From: Parasphingorhabdus flavimaris
GTDB taxonomy: Bacteria > Pseudomonadota > Alphaproteobacteria > Sphingomonadales > Sphingomonadaceae
Direction of reading: 5' to 3'
Assembly (NCBI RefSeq): GCF_013371215.1
Contig: NZ_JABWMH010000004.1
Coordinates: forward strand, 1-64,000
Length of the DNA: 64,000 nt
Positions 56,554 through 64,000 of this stretch are shown here, in pieces. Within the stretch, counting starts at the first letter, position 1; each line of letters starts with the position of its first letter. A program made the translations under genes and the position numbers. A model generated the notes under the pieces. It made no database searches and was not told the origin of the DNA. It saw nothing but the letters and a program-made list of their open reading frames with translations.

Positions 56554-57357
56554 TCAAATTTTGAGATCGTCGATGCGGTTTTGTAACACCGCTTCAACGA
56601 TCCGATATGTGCGATCATTGTCGACATCGATGGCCTGCGTACCATCGCTTATCGGTGCCCGGCGCATGGTGATGCCAAAGCGTTTTGACATTCTCTGGAA
56701 GGCATTATCAACGGTTACCCAGCCAAAGCGCATCAACAGGATGTTGAACAGGCCAAAGGCGTTCACCAGACGCCGGGGGTGGTTCATGAACTGACCGCCT
56801 TCGCGGAATATTTCCACCGCGTGTAGTGCCCGCTCGCTGGCGATCCCATAGAGGTTGCAATTTGCATAGCCGTGATCGCGAAACTCGTAAAAGAACCGCT
56901 GGGCCGCAGGATGGATGCTGCGAACATCATCTTTATTGGCCAGCGCAGCGACCGCATCAGCCCCTGCGGCCATGATTTCCACGACCCGATCGATACTCTC
57001 GTGCTTGATGAGTACATTGTCTGCGGTTGTAATAACAAAGGGCCCTGTCCCGTTTTCACAACCAAGCAGCACGCTACCGGCAATATTACTGTCCGAAGCG
57101 ATGAAATATATCGGCAGGTCCGCTTTCGCGAACGCTTCTGCGACGGGCCGGACCGCAAGCTCGCCGTCCGGTTCGATCAGAATATGGATGGCCCGGCACC
57201 CAGGGTGAGACGAGACCGATGCCAATGTGCGGCTGATCAGGATTTGGTCTGCGATTGGAATAAGACATTTATGGCTGACGCCATGGACCTCCGCGAGTGG
57301 GTTGGTGACGCCCACGCGTTGCGCTGCAAGCAGAATCACATCAAATCGAGTGCTCAT
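56554..57357 (-). CDS. Nucleotidyltransferase (MobA-like NTP transferase domain)
   Basis: A 267-residue GT-A-fold protein. The N-terminal loop reads VILLAAQRVGVTNPLAEVHG, then SHKCLIPIADQILISRTL, which matches the NTP-binding loop and lysine of MobA-like transferases, although the usual Gly-rich GG.GxR motif is altered to AAQR. The metal aspartate is in ITTADNVLI near 110. Expected role: making a nucleotide-activated sugar or polyol. It is divergent from a flippase gene and close to an ATP-grasp gene, suggesting a small surface-polymer or envelope cluster. Confidence 0.78.
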   Translation of the reverse strand: MSTRFDVILLAAQRVGVTNPLAEVHGVSHKCLIPIADQILISRTLASVSSHPGCRAIHILIEPDGELAVRPVAEAFAKADLPIYFIASDSNIAGSVLLGCENGTGPFVITTADNVLIKHESIDRVVEIMAAGADAVAALANKDDVRSIHPAAQRFFYEFRDHGYANCNLYGIASERALHAVEIFREGGQFMNHPRRLVNAFGLFNILLMRFGWVTVDNAFQRMSKRFGITMRRAPISDGTQAIDVDNDRTYRIVEAVLQNRIDDLKI

Positions 57358-57484
57358 CCTGTTCTTGTGAGGATTGGATATGACTTTTTCAAGACAGGCT
57401 TGGCAATTGAAACATGGAAATCGCTGGATTTTAAGATAAAGACAGGCTCAGCCGCCGGATCATATATTCGAAAAGTGGAAACCT

Positions 57485-58831
57485 GTGTCGCGAAATTTGC
57501 TCTCCAAATGGTCCCGCAGCGAAGATTCGCTTGTCCGCGTCTTTCGTAACAGCAGCTGGCTGTTTTCTGCCAAGGGCGTCGGCGCGATATTGAGCATCTT
57601 CTATCTCGCCATTTTGACCCGCACCCTGGGCGTCGCCGGTTTTGGCGAGTTCATGGTGATTGTCGGCGCGGTCCAGGTTCTCGCTGCAATATTGAAGCTC
57701 CAGACCTGGCAGGCGGTGGTGCAATTTGGTGTACCCTATCTCTTGGCCGGTCAGGACCGGAAATTCCGGAAACTGTCATGGCAGAGCTTCTGGATCGAAT
57801 TGCTGGGCGGTATTGCGGCCTGTGTTGCCTTGTGGCTGATGCTGCCCTTTGGGGCCTCCCAGTTCAACTGGTCCGCCCCCGTTGTGCAGGCAATCATGGG
57901 CTATGGCCTGATCATCTTTCTATCGGTCCGCTCGACGCCCATTGGCATTTTGCGTGCGCAGGACCGCTATCGCGGCAACGCCTTTGGCGACGCGATAATC
58001 CCCATTGTCCGCTTCGTCGGCGCGTTGATATTATATCTGACCCTGCCCTCGATGACGGGTTTTCTGGTCGTCTGGGGATTGTCTGAATTTATCAGCTTTG
58101 TAGTGATGTGGGTGATGGTGTGGCGCCGCCATGACATGCATCCGCTGCAAGCCTCGACCGTTGCCGTCGAAGCGCCTGACCGGAAAGAATTTCTGGCATT
58201 TCTGCTGTTCACCAACCTCGCCTATCTGGTCAACGTCGTGCGCGAGCGACTGGTGGTGGTCATTGTCGGCTTCTTCGTAGGCCCGGCTGCCGCTGGCCTG
58301 TTCCGGTTGGCGGACCAGATCGCCAACAGCCTCAACCGCCTCTCCGAAGTATTCGCCCGCCCGTTGTTTGCGGAACTGTCGCGACTATTCGCGATCGGCC
58401 AGTCACGGGAATTGCGCGGCTTGTTCTGGCGATCGCTGCGCGTCTCCGCGATCAGCGGCGCGGTGCTGTTCCTCGGCCTGCTGCTGCTGGGCAAATATAT
58501 GATAGCCCTGATATCCGGACCCGAATATCTTGCCGCTTTCCCCATTTTGCTGCTGCTCGGTGCAGCGACCATTATCAGTCTGGCCGGACTTGGGCTGGAA
58601 CCCATGCTCCAGGCAGCTGGCCGCGCGCGCAATGCGCTGTTCGCCAGACTCGCCGGACTGGTCGCTCTTGGCGCGCTATTGGCGGTTTTCCTGCCAAGAT
58701 TCGGGACAATCGGCGCCGCCTGGGTGATGCTGATCTCTGCGATCCTCACGACCGTAATTCTTTTCATCTCGAGCCGGGCAGCAATCATCCAACCCCGGGC
58801 CCGCACGCAAAGACCGCGCCCGCCTCAATAG
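57485..58831 (+). CDS. Oligosaccharide flippase family protein (Wzx/MATE-like)
   Basis: A 448-residue membrane protein with about twelve to fourteen helices. It begins with SAKGVGAILSIFYLAILTRTLGVAGFGEF, typical of polysaccharide_synt/Wzx proteins, and has a basic C-terminal tail. It probably moves lipid-linked glycans across the inner membrane. The start is GTG with GTGGAAA 6 bases before it. It diverges from the nucleotidyltransferase, with 127 bases between for both promoters. Confidence 0.88.
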   Translation: MSRNLLSKWSRSEDSLVRVFRNSSWLFSAKGVGAILSIFYLAILTRTLGVAGFGEFMVIVGAVQVLAAILKLQTWQAVVQFGVPYLLAGQDRKFRKLSWQSFWIELLGGIAACVALWLMLPFGASQFNWSAPVVQAIMGYGLIIFLSVRSTPIGILRAQDRYRGNAFGDAIIPIVRFVGALILYLTLPSMTGFLVVWGLSEFISFVVMWVMVWRRHDMHPLQASTVAVEAPDRKEFLAFLLFTNLAYLVNVVRERLVVVIVGFFVGPAAAGLFRLADQIANSLNRLSEVFARPLFAELSRLFAIGQSRELRGLFWRSLRVSAISGAVLFLGLLLLGKYMIALISGPEYLAAFPILLLLGAATIISLAGLGLEPMLQAAGRARNALFARLAGLVALGALLAVFLPRFGTIGAAWVMLISAILTTVILFISSRAAIIQPRARTQRPRPPQ

Positions 58832-58837
58832 CCGAGC

Positions 58838-58868
58838 AAAAAAAAAGGCGACCCGCAGGCCGCCTTTT
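58838..58868. terminator. Bidirectional intrinsic terminator
   Basis: AAAAGGCG and CGCCTTTT arms (58843-58850 and 58861-58868) with a ten-base loop sit between the convergent flippase and rpsI genes. On the minus strand a run of nine Ts follows the stem, ending the rplM-rpsI transcript. On the plus strand four Ts make a weaker exit for the flippase. Confidence 0.85.
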
Positions 58869-58889
58869 CGAATATCGATCTGGTTTCGC

Positions 58890-59429
58890 TTAACGCTTGG
58901 AGAACTGGAAGCTCTTACGCGCTTTTGCCTTACCATATTTCTTGCGTTCAACCTTGCGGCTGTCACGGGTAAGAAAGCCTTCGGCTTTCACTGCCGACCG
59001 CAAAGCCGGTTCATATTTGGTCAGGGCTTGCGAAATGCCGTGCTTGACTGCTCCGGCCTGTCCTGAAAGACCGCCGCCCTTGACGGTTGCTTCGACGTCA
59101 TATTGACCTTCACGCTCGGTGATGGCGAAAACCTGGTTGAGGACCAGACGCAGGGTCGGGCGCGCAAAATAGGTTTCCTGATCGCGGCCATTGACCGTGA
59201 TCTTGCCTTTGCCAGGCTTCAGCCAAACGCGGGCAACCGCGTCTTTCCGACGACCGGTCGCATAGGCACGTCCGAACTTGTCCAGCTCTTGCTCGCGCAA
59301 AGGCATGGTCGAGACGGGCGGTTCAGCAACCACGGTTTCAGCTTCGGCGTCTGCAGCAACTGGTGCATCCACAACAGCCGGGCCAGCGATATCTTTTAGA
59401 TCAGCGAGATCGGTTTTTACGTCAGACAT
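58890..59429 (-). CDS. rpsI: 30S ribosomal protein S9
   Basis: A 179-residue S9 protein. The conserved domain starts near residue 50 ([19 protein letters not shown]) and ends with the basic tail [19 protein letters not shown]. The first 45 residues are an acidic, Ala/Val-rich extension absent from enterobacterial S9 (about 130 residues). The start overlaps the rplM stop by one base (TAATG), so the two are coupled. Confidence 0.98.
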   Translation of the reverse strand: MSDVKTDLADLKDIAGPAVVDAPVAADAEAETVVAEPPVSTMPLREQELDKFGRAYATGRRKDAVARVWLKPGKGKITVNGRDQETYFARPTLRLVLNQVFAITEREGQYDVEATVKGGGLSGQAGAVKHGISQALTKYEPALRSAVKAEGFLTRDSRKVERKKYGKAKARKSFQFSKR

Positions 59430-59908
59430 TATGAGCCCACCTTGTTCTTACGGTTCATCGAAGCGACGTCGAGCGCCACCGGGTTCTGGCCGGCATAAGG
59501 ATGCTCGGTACCAGCGAAAACATGCAGCGCGCGCATCTGGGCGAAGCCAAGCGGGCCTTTCGGAATCATCCGCTCGACAGCTTTTTCGATGATACGCTCC
59601 GGGAAACGACCTTCGAGGATCTTTTCCGCAGTGGTACCGCTGATGCCGCCGGGGTGGCCGGAGTGCTTGTAATAGGTTTTCTGCTTGGTCTTGTTGCCGG
59701 TGAACTTCACCTTTTCAGCATTGATCACGATGACGTGATCGCCGCAATCAACGTGCGGGGTGTAGCTTGGCTTGTGCTTGCCGCGCAGAATATTGGCAAT
59801 AATCGACGAAACCCGGCCAACGACCAGATCTGTGGCATCAACGATATGCCATTTTTTTTCGACTTCAGCAGGCTTCGCCGACTGGGTCTGTTTGGTGATA
59901 CCCTTCAT
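59429..59908 (-). CDS. rplM: 50S ribosomal protein L13
   Basis: A 159-residue L13 protein. It contains [33 protein letters not shown] and ends in the [15 protein letters not shown] region. The ATG at 59908 follows AAGGAG; the frame opens upstream from 60010 without conserved sequence. A short N-terminal extension of about 15 residues precedes the core. First gene of the L13-S9 operon. Confidence 0.97.
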   Translation of the reverse strand: MKGITKQTQSAKPAEVEKKWHIVDATDLVVGRVSSIIANILRGKHKPSYTPHVDCGDHVIVINAEKVKFTGNKTKQKTYYKHSGHPGGISGTTAEKILEGRFPERIIEKAVERMIPKGPLGFAQMRALHVFAGTEHPYAGQNPVALDVASMNRKNKVGS

Positions 59909-59951
59909 GGGGTTTGCTCCTTCTGGGAGAATGATGTGATTTAGAAATGAT

Positions 59952-60015
59952 AAAAGCCGGACGCGATGATCCGGCCGACTGGGGCGCCAATGGCGTTGTT
60001 TTTGCGGCAAGTCAA
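59952..60015 (-). promoter_or_regulatory. rplM promoter and leader hairpin
   Basis: On the minus strand TTGACT (plus coordinates 60010-60015) lies 17 bases from a weak CATTGG (59987-59992). Just downstream a 6-bp stem GCCGGA / TCCGGC (59956-59961 and 59970-59975) with an eight-base loop is followed by TTTTAT, 44 bases ahead of the rplM ATG. It could be an attenuator for ribosomal-protein control or simply the terminator of the upstream cutA transcript. Confidence 0.5.
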
Positions 60016-60064
60016 GCGAAAGCGGGGCTTAGCCGACGGGTATAATATTACCGAAGGGGGTTTT

Positions 60065-60379
60065 TCAATTGCCTCGACAATCATTTTCATAGCCCGGATT
60101 CGAAGCCTCGGCCTTCCAGTGAAGAATGGCAGGCGTCTCGAAACCATGCAGGGCCAGCAAGCGGTCTCCCGCCGGTTTTGCAAGCTTTCCTGAGGTTTTG
60201 AAGAGTACGGGGAACTCACGATCTTCGTGAAACTCCCCCTGATATTCATATTGCGACACTATCGGAGGGAAATGATTGGCGCAGGCGATCAGCTTTTCCT
60301 GCAGCAATATCTTCGCGACGTCCCGCGCTTCCTCCTCGGAACCAAAGGTCGAATAGATCAGCGATAGCGAGCGGGTCAT
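60065..60379 (-). CDS. cutA: Divalent cation tolerance protein CutA
   Basis: A 104-residue trimeric protein of the CutA1 family. The core reads SLIYSTFGSEEEARDVAKIL, then EKLIACANHFPPIVSQYEYQG and EFPVLFKTSG. The cysteine in ACANHFP is the proposed metal-binding position. The ATG at 60379 overlaps the ctaA stop by four bases; upstream frame extension is not conserved. Its role in copper tolerance is debated. Confidence 0.92.
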   Translation of the reverse strand: MTRSLSLIYSTFGSEEEARDVAKILLQEKLIACANHFPPIVSQYEYQGEFHEDREFPVLFKTSGKLAKPAGDRLLALHGFETPAILHWKAEASNPGYENDCRGN

Positions 60380-61428
60380 CGTGATTCGCGGCCGATCAGA
60401 TGGACGCCCCAGACGGTGGAAGCGACGACCAGAGCACCGACCGCCTGATGAAGCACCGCGAGATGGATGTTGATCCCGGTCATCACGGTTGCGATGCCCA
60501 GCAATATCTGGGTGCCGAACGCAATGTGAACAGCGACCGAAGCCCTTCGGTCGATAGGTCGCACCTTTCGCGCGAGAAACACGAGGAATCCCACAGCGAC
60601 CCATGCCCACCAGCGGTGGATGAAATGCACCAGATAGGGATCATTATTCAGCGCAGCCCACCAGCCGCTATCCCAGCCAATCCCGCCGGGGACAAAATAG
60701 TCGTTCATCAACGGCCACGTATTGGACACGTAGCCAGCATTCAGACCTGCCGTATATGCGCCAAACAGCAACTGGATGAACAGAACGGCCAATACCGTCC
60801 AGCCGAGGCCCGTCACCCGGGCCGGCCTTGCATTTCCCGCCGCCAATTGACGCAGGTCGAGCGCGGTCCAGACCAGACCGCCGAGGATGAACAGCGCGGT
60901 CAGCAAATGCACCGCCAGCCGGAAGTGGCTGACATCGGTCCGTTCACTCAGGCCCGAGCTGACCATCCACCAGCCGATTGTGCCCTGAAGCCCGCCGAGC
61001 GCGAGCAAGGCGAGCAATCGCCAGCCATAGCCCGATGGTATGGCCCGCTTGACCGCGAACCAGAGCAGCGGCAACGCGAAGGCCAGGCCAATCACCCGTC
61101 CGAGCAGCCGGTGAACCCATTCCCAGAAATAGATGAATTTGAAATCCGCCAGCGTCATGCCGGCCGGACCGTTGATTTCGAGATATTCGGGAATTTGCTT
61201 ATATTTGGCAAATTCCGACAACCAGTCCGCTTCGCTAAGCGGCGGCAACGCTCCGGTGACCGGCTTCCACTCGGTTATCGACAGCCCCGACTCGGTCAGC
61301 CGGGTGATGCCGCCGACAACGACCATGATGAATACCAGAAAGGCGACCGAATAAAGCCAGTTTGCGATAGCTATCGGGCGGGCGGTGGCCATATCATTTG
61401 GCTGTTTCGAGGAGCTCTGGTCCGTCAT
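60376..61428 (-). CDS. ctaA: Heme A synthase (CtaA/COX15)
   Basis: A 350-residue membrane protein with eight helices. It oxidises the methyl group of heme O to make heme A for aa3-type oxidase. Histidine pairs lie in EWVHRLLGRVIG, VSHFRLAVHLL, YLVHFIHRWWAWV and VLHQAVGALV. The N-terminal helix motif VVVGGITRLTESGLSITEWKP is diagnostic. Translation is coupled to cutA by overlap. Its presence implies that an aa3-type oxidase exists besides the bd-type encoded earlier. Confidence 0.95.
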   Translation of the reverse strand: MTDQSSSKQPNDMATARPIAIANWLYSVAFLVFIMVVVGGITRLTESGLSITEWKPVTGALPPLSEADWLSEFAKYKQIPEYLEINGPAGMTLADFKFIYFWEWVHRLLGRVIGLAFALPLLWFAVKRAIPSGYGWRLLALLALGGLQGTIGWWMVSSGLSERTDVSHFRLAVHLLTALFILGGLVWTALDLRQLAAGNARPARVTGLGWTVLAVLFIQLLFGAYTAGLNAGYVSNTWPLMNDYFVPGGIGWDSGWWAALNNDPYLVHFIHRWWAWVAVGFLVFLARKVRPIDRRASVAVHIAFGTQILLGIATVMTGINIHLAVLHQAVGALVVASTVWGVHLIGRESR

Positions 61429-61509
61429 CGGCCGCTATTTGCGATTAAAACCGGGTTCTGACAACCGGAAACGGGGACCCCGGCCGGAAAAAGCCACAAA
61501 CTTCAAAAA

Positions 61510-61529
61510 TGTTATGTTGTATCTTAACA
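61510..61529 (+). promoter_or_regulatory. Candidate Zur operator upstream of merC-zur
   Basis: TGTTA (61510-61514) and TAACA (61525-61529) form a 5-bp dyad with a ten-base AT-rich spacer, preceded by AAAA. This resembles the Zur box of alphaproteobacteria (ATGTTAT...ATAACAT). It lies 50 bases before the merC start. Autoregulation of the merC-zur pair is inferred. Confidence 0.4.
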
Positions 61530-61579
61530 CGCATCTCCCTATATCGCTCATACGCAAGCAACAAGTGAGACAGTGAGTC

Positions 61580-61987
61580 GTGTTTACGGCAGCAAAATTG
61601 TGGAACAAAGATGGTCTTTTGGTCAGGGATGGCCTGTGGGATCGTGTGGCCGTGCTCGTGTCCGGCCTGTGTCTTGTCCACTGCGTCTCGACAATTGCTA
61701 TAGTCGCCATCCTTTCCTCGGCGGGCGGCATGCTGCTCGACCCGCTGGTTCATGAAATCGGTCTGGGAATCGCGATTGCGCTCGGCCTGTTCACCCTCGG
61801 TCGCGGTGTTCTGGATCATGGTTATATGATGCCAGCGGCGATCGGCGGTCTGGGACTGGGAATCATGATCGGAGCGATCTCGCTCGGGCACGAGAACGGG
61901 CATAACGGAGCTGAGGTGCTTTATACCATGCTCGGTGTGGGCATATTGGCACTTGCCCATGATCTGAATTACCGCGCCACCCATTAA
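61580..61987 (+). CDS. MerC domain-containing membrane protein
   Basis: A 135-residue protein with four helices. The first helix carries CLVHC (C31, C35), the metal-binding pair of MerC mercury transporters. Beside a Fur-family gene, a zinc or general metal import role fits better than mercury resistance; no other mer gene is present. The start is GTG at 61580; there is no in-frame ATG before the helix. Confidence 0.85.
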   Translation: MFTAAKLWNKDGLLVRDGLWDRVAVLVSGLCLVHCVSTIAIVAILSSAGGMLLDPLVHEIGLGIAIALGLFTLGRGVLDHGYMMPAAIGGLGLGIMIGAISLGHENGHNGAEVLYTMLGVGILALAHDLNYRATH

Positions 61988-62033
61988 ACTGCTCCCCATT
62001 GCCCTTGCGGCCAAACATCCCTAAATTATCCCT

Positions 62034-62492
62034 ATGGGAAAACATGATCATCATGAGCATCACGGCGAATCTCTAGCAGATGCCGCACGTGACAATCTGG
62101 AAAAATCCGGCGAGAAATGGACCGATACAAGGGCGGCTATCTTTGATGCGCTTGCAGGTTTCTCCCGCCCGGCCTCTGCCTATGACATAGCCGAGCTCGT
62201 TTCTACCGCACGCGGCAAACGCGTCGCCCCGAACAGCGTGTACCGGATTCTCGACCTATTCGTGACCAACAATCTCGCGATGCGGGTCGAAAGCGCCAAT
62301 GCCTATCTTGCCAATAGCCACCCGGGCTGCGCGCATGATTGTATTTTCCTCGTTTGCGACACCTGCGGCGAAGCAACCCATATCGACGACGACCCTCTGT
62401 CCCAGCAAGTGCGCACGGTGGCAAAAAGCGAGGGCTTTAACTCCATCCGCCCGGTGATCGAGGTGCGCGGCATTTGCCAGAAATGCAGCTAA
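62034..62492 (+). CDS. zur: Fur-family regulator, probably zinc-responsive Zur
   Basis: A 152-residue Fur-family repressor. The DNA-binding domain spans about 28-90 (WTDTRAAIFDALAGFSRP, VAPNSVYRILDLFV). The structural zinc site is CxxC at C108/C111 and C148/C151. HPGCAHD (97-102) is the likely regulatory site. The N-terminus is histidine-rich (KHDHHEHHG), unusual for the family. It follows merC on the same strand. Zur is preferred over Fur because of the pairing with merC and the absence of the long Fur HHDH motif. Confidence 0.85.
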   Translation: MGKHDHHEHHGESLADAARDNLEKSGEKWTDTRAAIFDALAGFSRPASAYDIAELVSTARGKRVAPNSVYRILDLFVTNNLAMRVESANAYLANSHPGCAHDCIFLVCDTCGEATHIDDDPLSQQVRTVAKSEGFNSIRPVIEVRGICQKCS

Positions 62493-62589
62493 CCAATCCG
62501 ATTTGTCAGCATAGGTTCACAGGCAGGCTGCTGAAAGTTCGACAGACCGCCGCGATGGCGTTAAAGCTGGGACCAATCAGGGAGTGAAT

Positions 62590-64000
62590 ATGCCAGTTTC
62601 GAATACACCATTGCTGGATGACGTCTCCTATCCAGCAGATTTGCGTAAGTTAAAACCTGCCCAGCTCCGCCAATTTGCCGACGAGCTGCGCGCCGAGGTT
62701 ATCGACACGGTGTCTACCACCGGTGGCCATCTGGGTGCCGGTCTCGGCGTGGTCGAACTGACCACCGCAATCCATTATGTTTTCAATACTCCCGAAGATC
62801 GCCTGATCTGGGATGTCGGCCATCAATGCTATCCGCACAAGATCATCACCGGTCGTCGCGACCGGATCAGAACCCTGCGCCAGAGCGGCGGATTATCCGG
62901 CTTCACCAAACGGTCGGAAAGCGAATATGATCCCTTTGGTGCGGCGCATAGCTCGACCTCGATCAGCGCCGCGCTCGGCTTTGCGATCGCCAACAAGCTG
63001 AACGATAAGCCAGGCCGGGGCATTGCGGTCATCGGCGACGGCGCGATGAGCGCCGGCATGGCCTATGAAGCGATGAATAATGCCGAGGCCGCGGGCAACC
63101 GGCTGGTCGTCATCCTCAATGACAATGACATGTCGATTGCACCGCCGGTCGGCGGGCTTTCGGCCTATCTCGCCCGCATCGTGTCTTCCCGCGAATTTCT
63201 CGGCGTGCGCCAACTGGCGCGGCGCATCGCGCGCAAGCTGCCCAAGGGTCTTTACGACGCGGCGCGCAAGACCGACGAATATGCCCGCGGCATGACCATG
63301 GGCGGGACCCTGTTCGAGGAACTCGGCTTCTATTATGTCGGGCCGATCGACGGTCATAATCTGGAACATCTGATCCCGGTCCTGGAAAATGTACGCGATG
63401 CCGGAGAAGGCCCTTGTCTGATCCATGTCGTGACCGAAAAGGGCAAAGGCTATAAATTTGCCGAGGAAGCCGCTGACAAATATCACGGTGTCGCCCAGTT
63501 TGACGTTGTTTCCGGCAAGCAGAACAAGGGTCCGGGCGGCGGACCGCCCGCCTATCAGAATGTTTTCGGCGAAACTCTTGCCAAACTGGCCGACAGCGAT
63601 TCGCGTATCTGTGCGATTACCGCAGCCATGCCGACCGGCACGGGTGTCGACAGATTTGCCAAGGCCCACCCAGAGAAGGCATTTGATGTCGGCATCGCCG
63701 AACAACATGGGGTGACCTTTGCTGCCGGCCTTGCCGCGCAGGGCATGCGTCCCTTCTGCGCCATCTATTCTACATTCCTCCAGCGCGCTTATGACCAGGT
63801 TGTCCACGACGTGGCCATCCAGAATCTGCCCGTCCGCTTTGCGATCGACCGTGCCGGACTGGTCGGTGCCGACGGCAGCACCCACGCCGGCAGCTTCGAT
63901 GTCACCTATCTCGCAACCCTGCCGAATATGGTGGTAATGGCTGCAGCGGATGAAGCCGAACTCGCCCACATGACCTACACCGCAGCGGAATATGACGAAG
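62590..64000 (+). CDS. dxs: 1-deoxy-D-xylulose-5-phosphate synthase, truncated by window edge
   Basis: The first 470 residues of the ThDP enzyme that starts the MEP isoprenoid pathway, condensing pyruvate with glyceraldehyde 3-phosphate. Visible segments are [18 protein letters not shown], the [15 protein letters not shown] active-site region, [17 protein letters not shown] with the ThDP motif, and [15 protein letters not shown], followed by [17 protein letters not shown]. The ATG at 62590 follows AGGGAGTGAAT. About 170 residues of the C-terminus lie outside the window. The open frame runs cleanly to the edge. Confidence 0.96.
   Translation, partial: MPVSNTPLLDDVSYPADLRKLKPAQLRQFADELRAEVIDTVSTTGGHLGAGLGVVELTTAIHYVFNTPEDRLIWDVGHQCYPHKIITGRRDRIRTLRQSGGLSGFTKRSESEYDPFGAAHSSTSISAALGFAIANKLNDKPGRGIAVIGDGAMSAGMAYEAMNNAEAAGNRLVVILNDNDMSIAPPVGGLSAYLARIVSSREFLGVRQLARRIARKLPKGLYDAARKTDEYARGMTMGGTLFEELGFYYVGPIDGHNLEHLIPVLENVRDAGEGPCLIHVVTEKGKGYKFAEEAADKYHGVAQFDVVSGKQNKGPGGGPPAYQNVFGETLAKLADSDSRICAITAAMPTGTGVDRFAKAHPEKAFDVGIAEQHGVTFAAGLAAQGMRPFCAIYSTFLQRAYDQVVHDVAIQNLPVRFAIDRAGLVGADGSTHAGSFDVTYLATLPNMVVMAAADEAELAHMTYTAAEYDE

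Overview
This 64-kb window looks like ordinary chromosome from an alphaproteobacterium, most likely a sphingomonad (Sphingomonadaceae; Sphingopyxis or Parasphingorhabdus type). That placement is inference from protein character and gene neighbourhoods: a mdh-sucD-sucA-sucB-lpd run, merC next to a Fur-family gene, a DUF2282/DUF692/DUF2063/DoxX operon with its own ECF sigma factor, and CIRCE-controlled groESL. Coding density is very high, many neighbours overlap by 1-4 bases, and I see no transposase, prophage, CRISPR array, rRNA or tRNA.

Layout. 0-7.5 kb: a 5'-truncated flavin amine oxidase, then fatty-acid beta-oxidation genes (FadB/J-type bifunctional enzyme, acyl-CoA synthetase, TesB thioesterase, thiolase). 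7.7-8.9 kb: a Yip1-like membrane protein. 9.2-18.6 kb: a compact sulfide/persulfide detoxification island. A leftward operon (peroxiredoxin, ArsR repressor, methyltransferase) diverges from a long rightward operon: persulfide-dioxygenase-like hydrolase, two YeeE/YedE halves, type II sulfide:quinone oxidoreductase, SulP transporter, cyanide-insensitive-type cydAB and a 49-residue DUF2474 protein. A short palindrome in the divergent promoter is the likely operator. 18.6-30.9 kb: polA, a GGDEF protein, MAPEG, DUF1993, TonB, DJ-1/PfpI, MFS, a metallo-beta-lactamase-fold protein, sdaA and a DUF885 protein. 31-33.1 kb: groESL with a perfect CIRCE element and a strong terminator.

33.2-36.9 kb is the most notable locus: a bufferin-type RiPP operon. 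It encodes a four-cysteine secreted precursor (DUF2282), an MNIO-family iron enzyme (DUF692), its DUF2063 partner, a DoxX protein, an ECF sigma factor and an NrsF-like (DUF1109) membrane anti-sigma factor. An ECF-type promoter (GTAACC, 16 bases, CGAA) lies upstream of the precursor gene, which suggests that the sigma factor drives its own operon. Work on Caulobacter links such loci to copper and heavy-metal stress.

37-40.7 kb: sppA, a TRIC-like channel, a PepSY protein and an unknown secreted protein. 40.7-48.3 kb: TCA-cycle genes lpd, sucB, sucA, sucD and mdh, with intercistronic hairpins and one copy of a dispersed inverted repeat; sucC is absent. 48.5-53.2 kb: a perfect 26-bp inverted repeat, an uncharacterised lipocalin-like protein coupled to a phosphotransferase, then zapE, a PaaI thioesterase and sdhB. 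53.3-58.8 kb: an esterase, threonine synthase, a divergent ATP-grasp protein, a nucleotidyltransferase and a flippase. 58.9-61.4 kb: rpsI-rplM, cutA and ctaA. 61.5-64 kb: merC and a Zur-like regulator behind a candidate Zur box, and dxs, which runs off the right edge.
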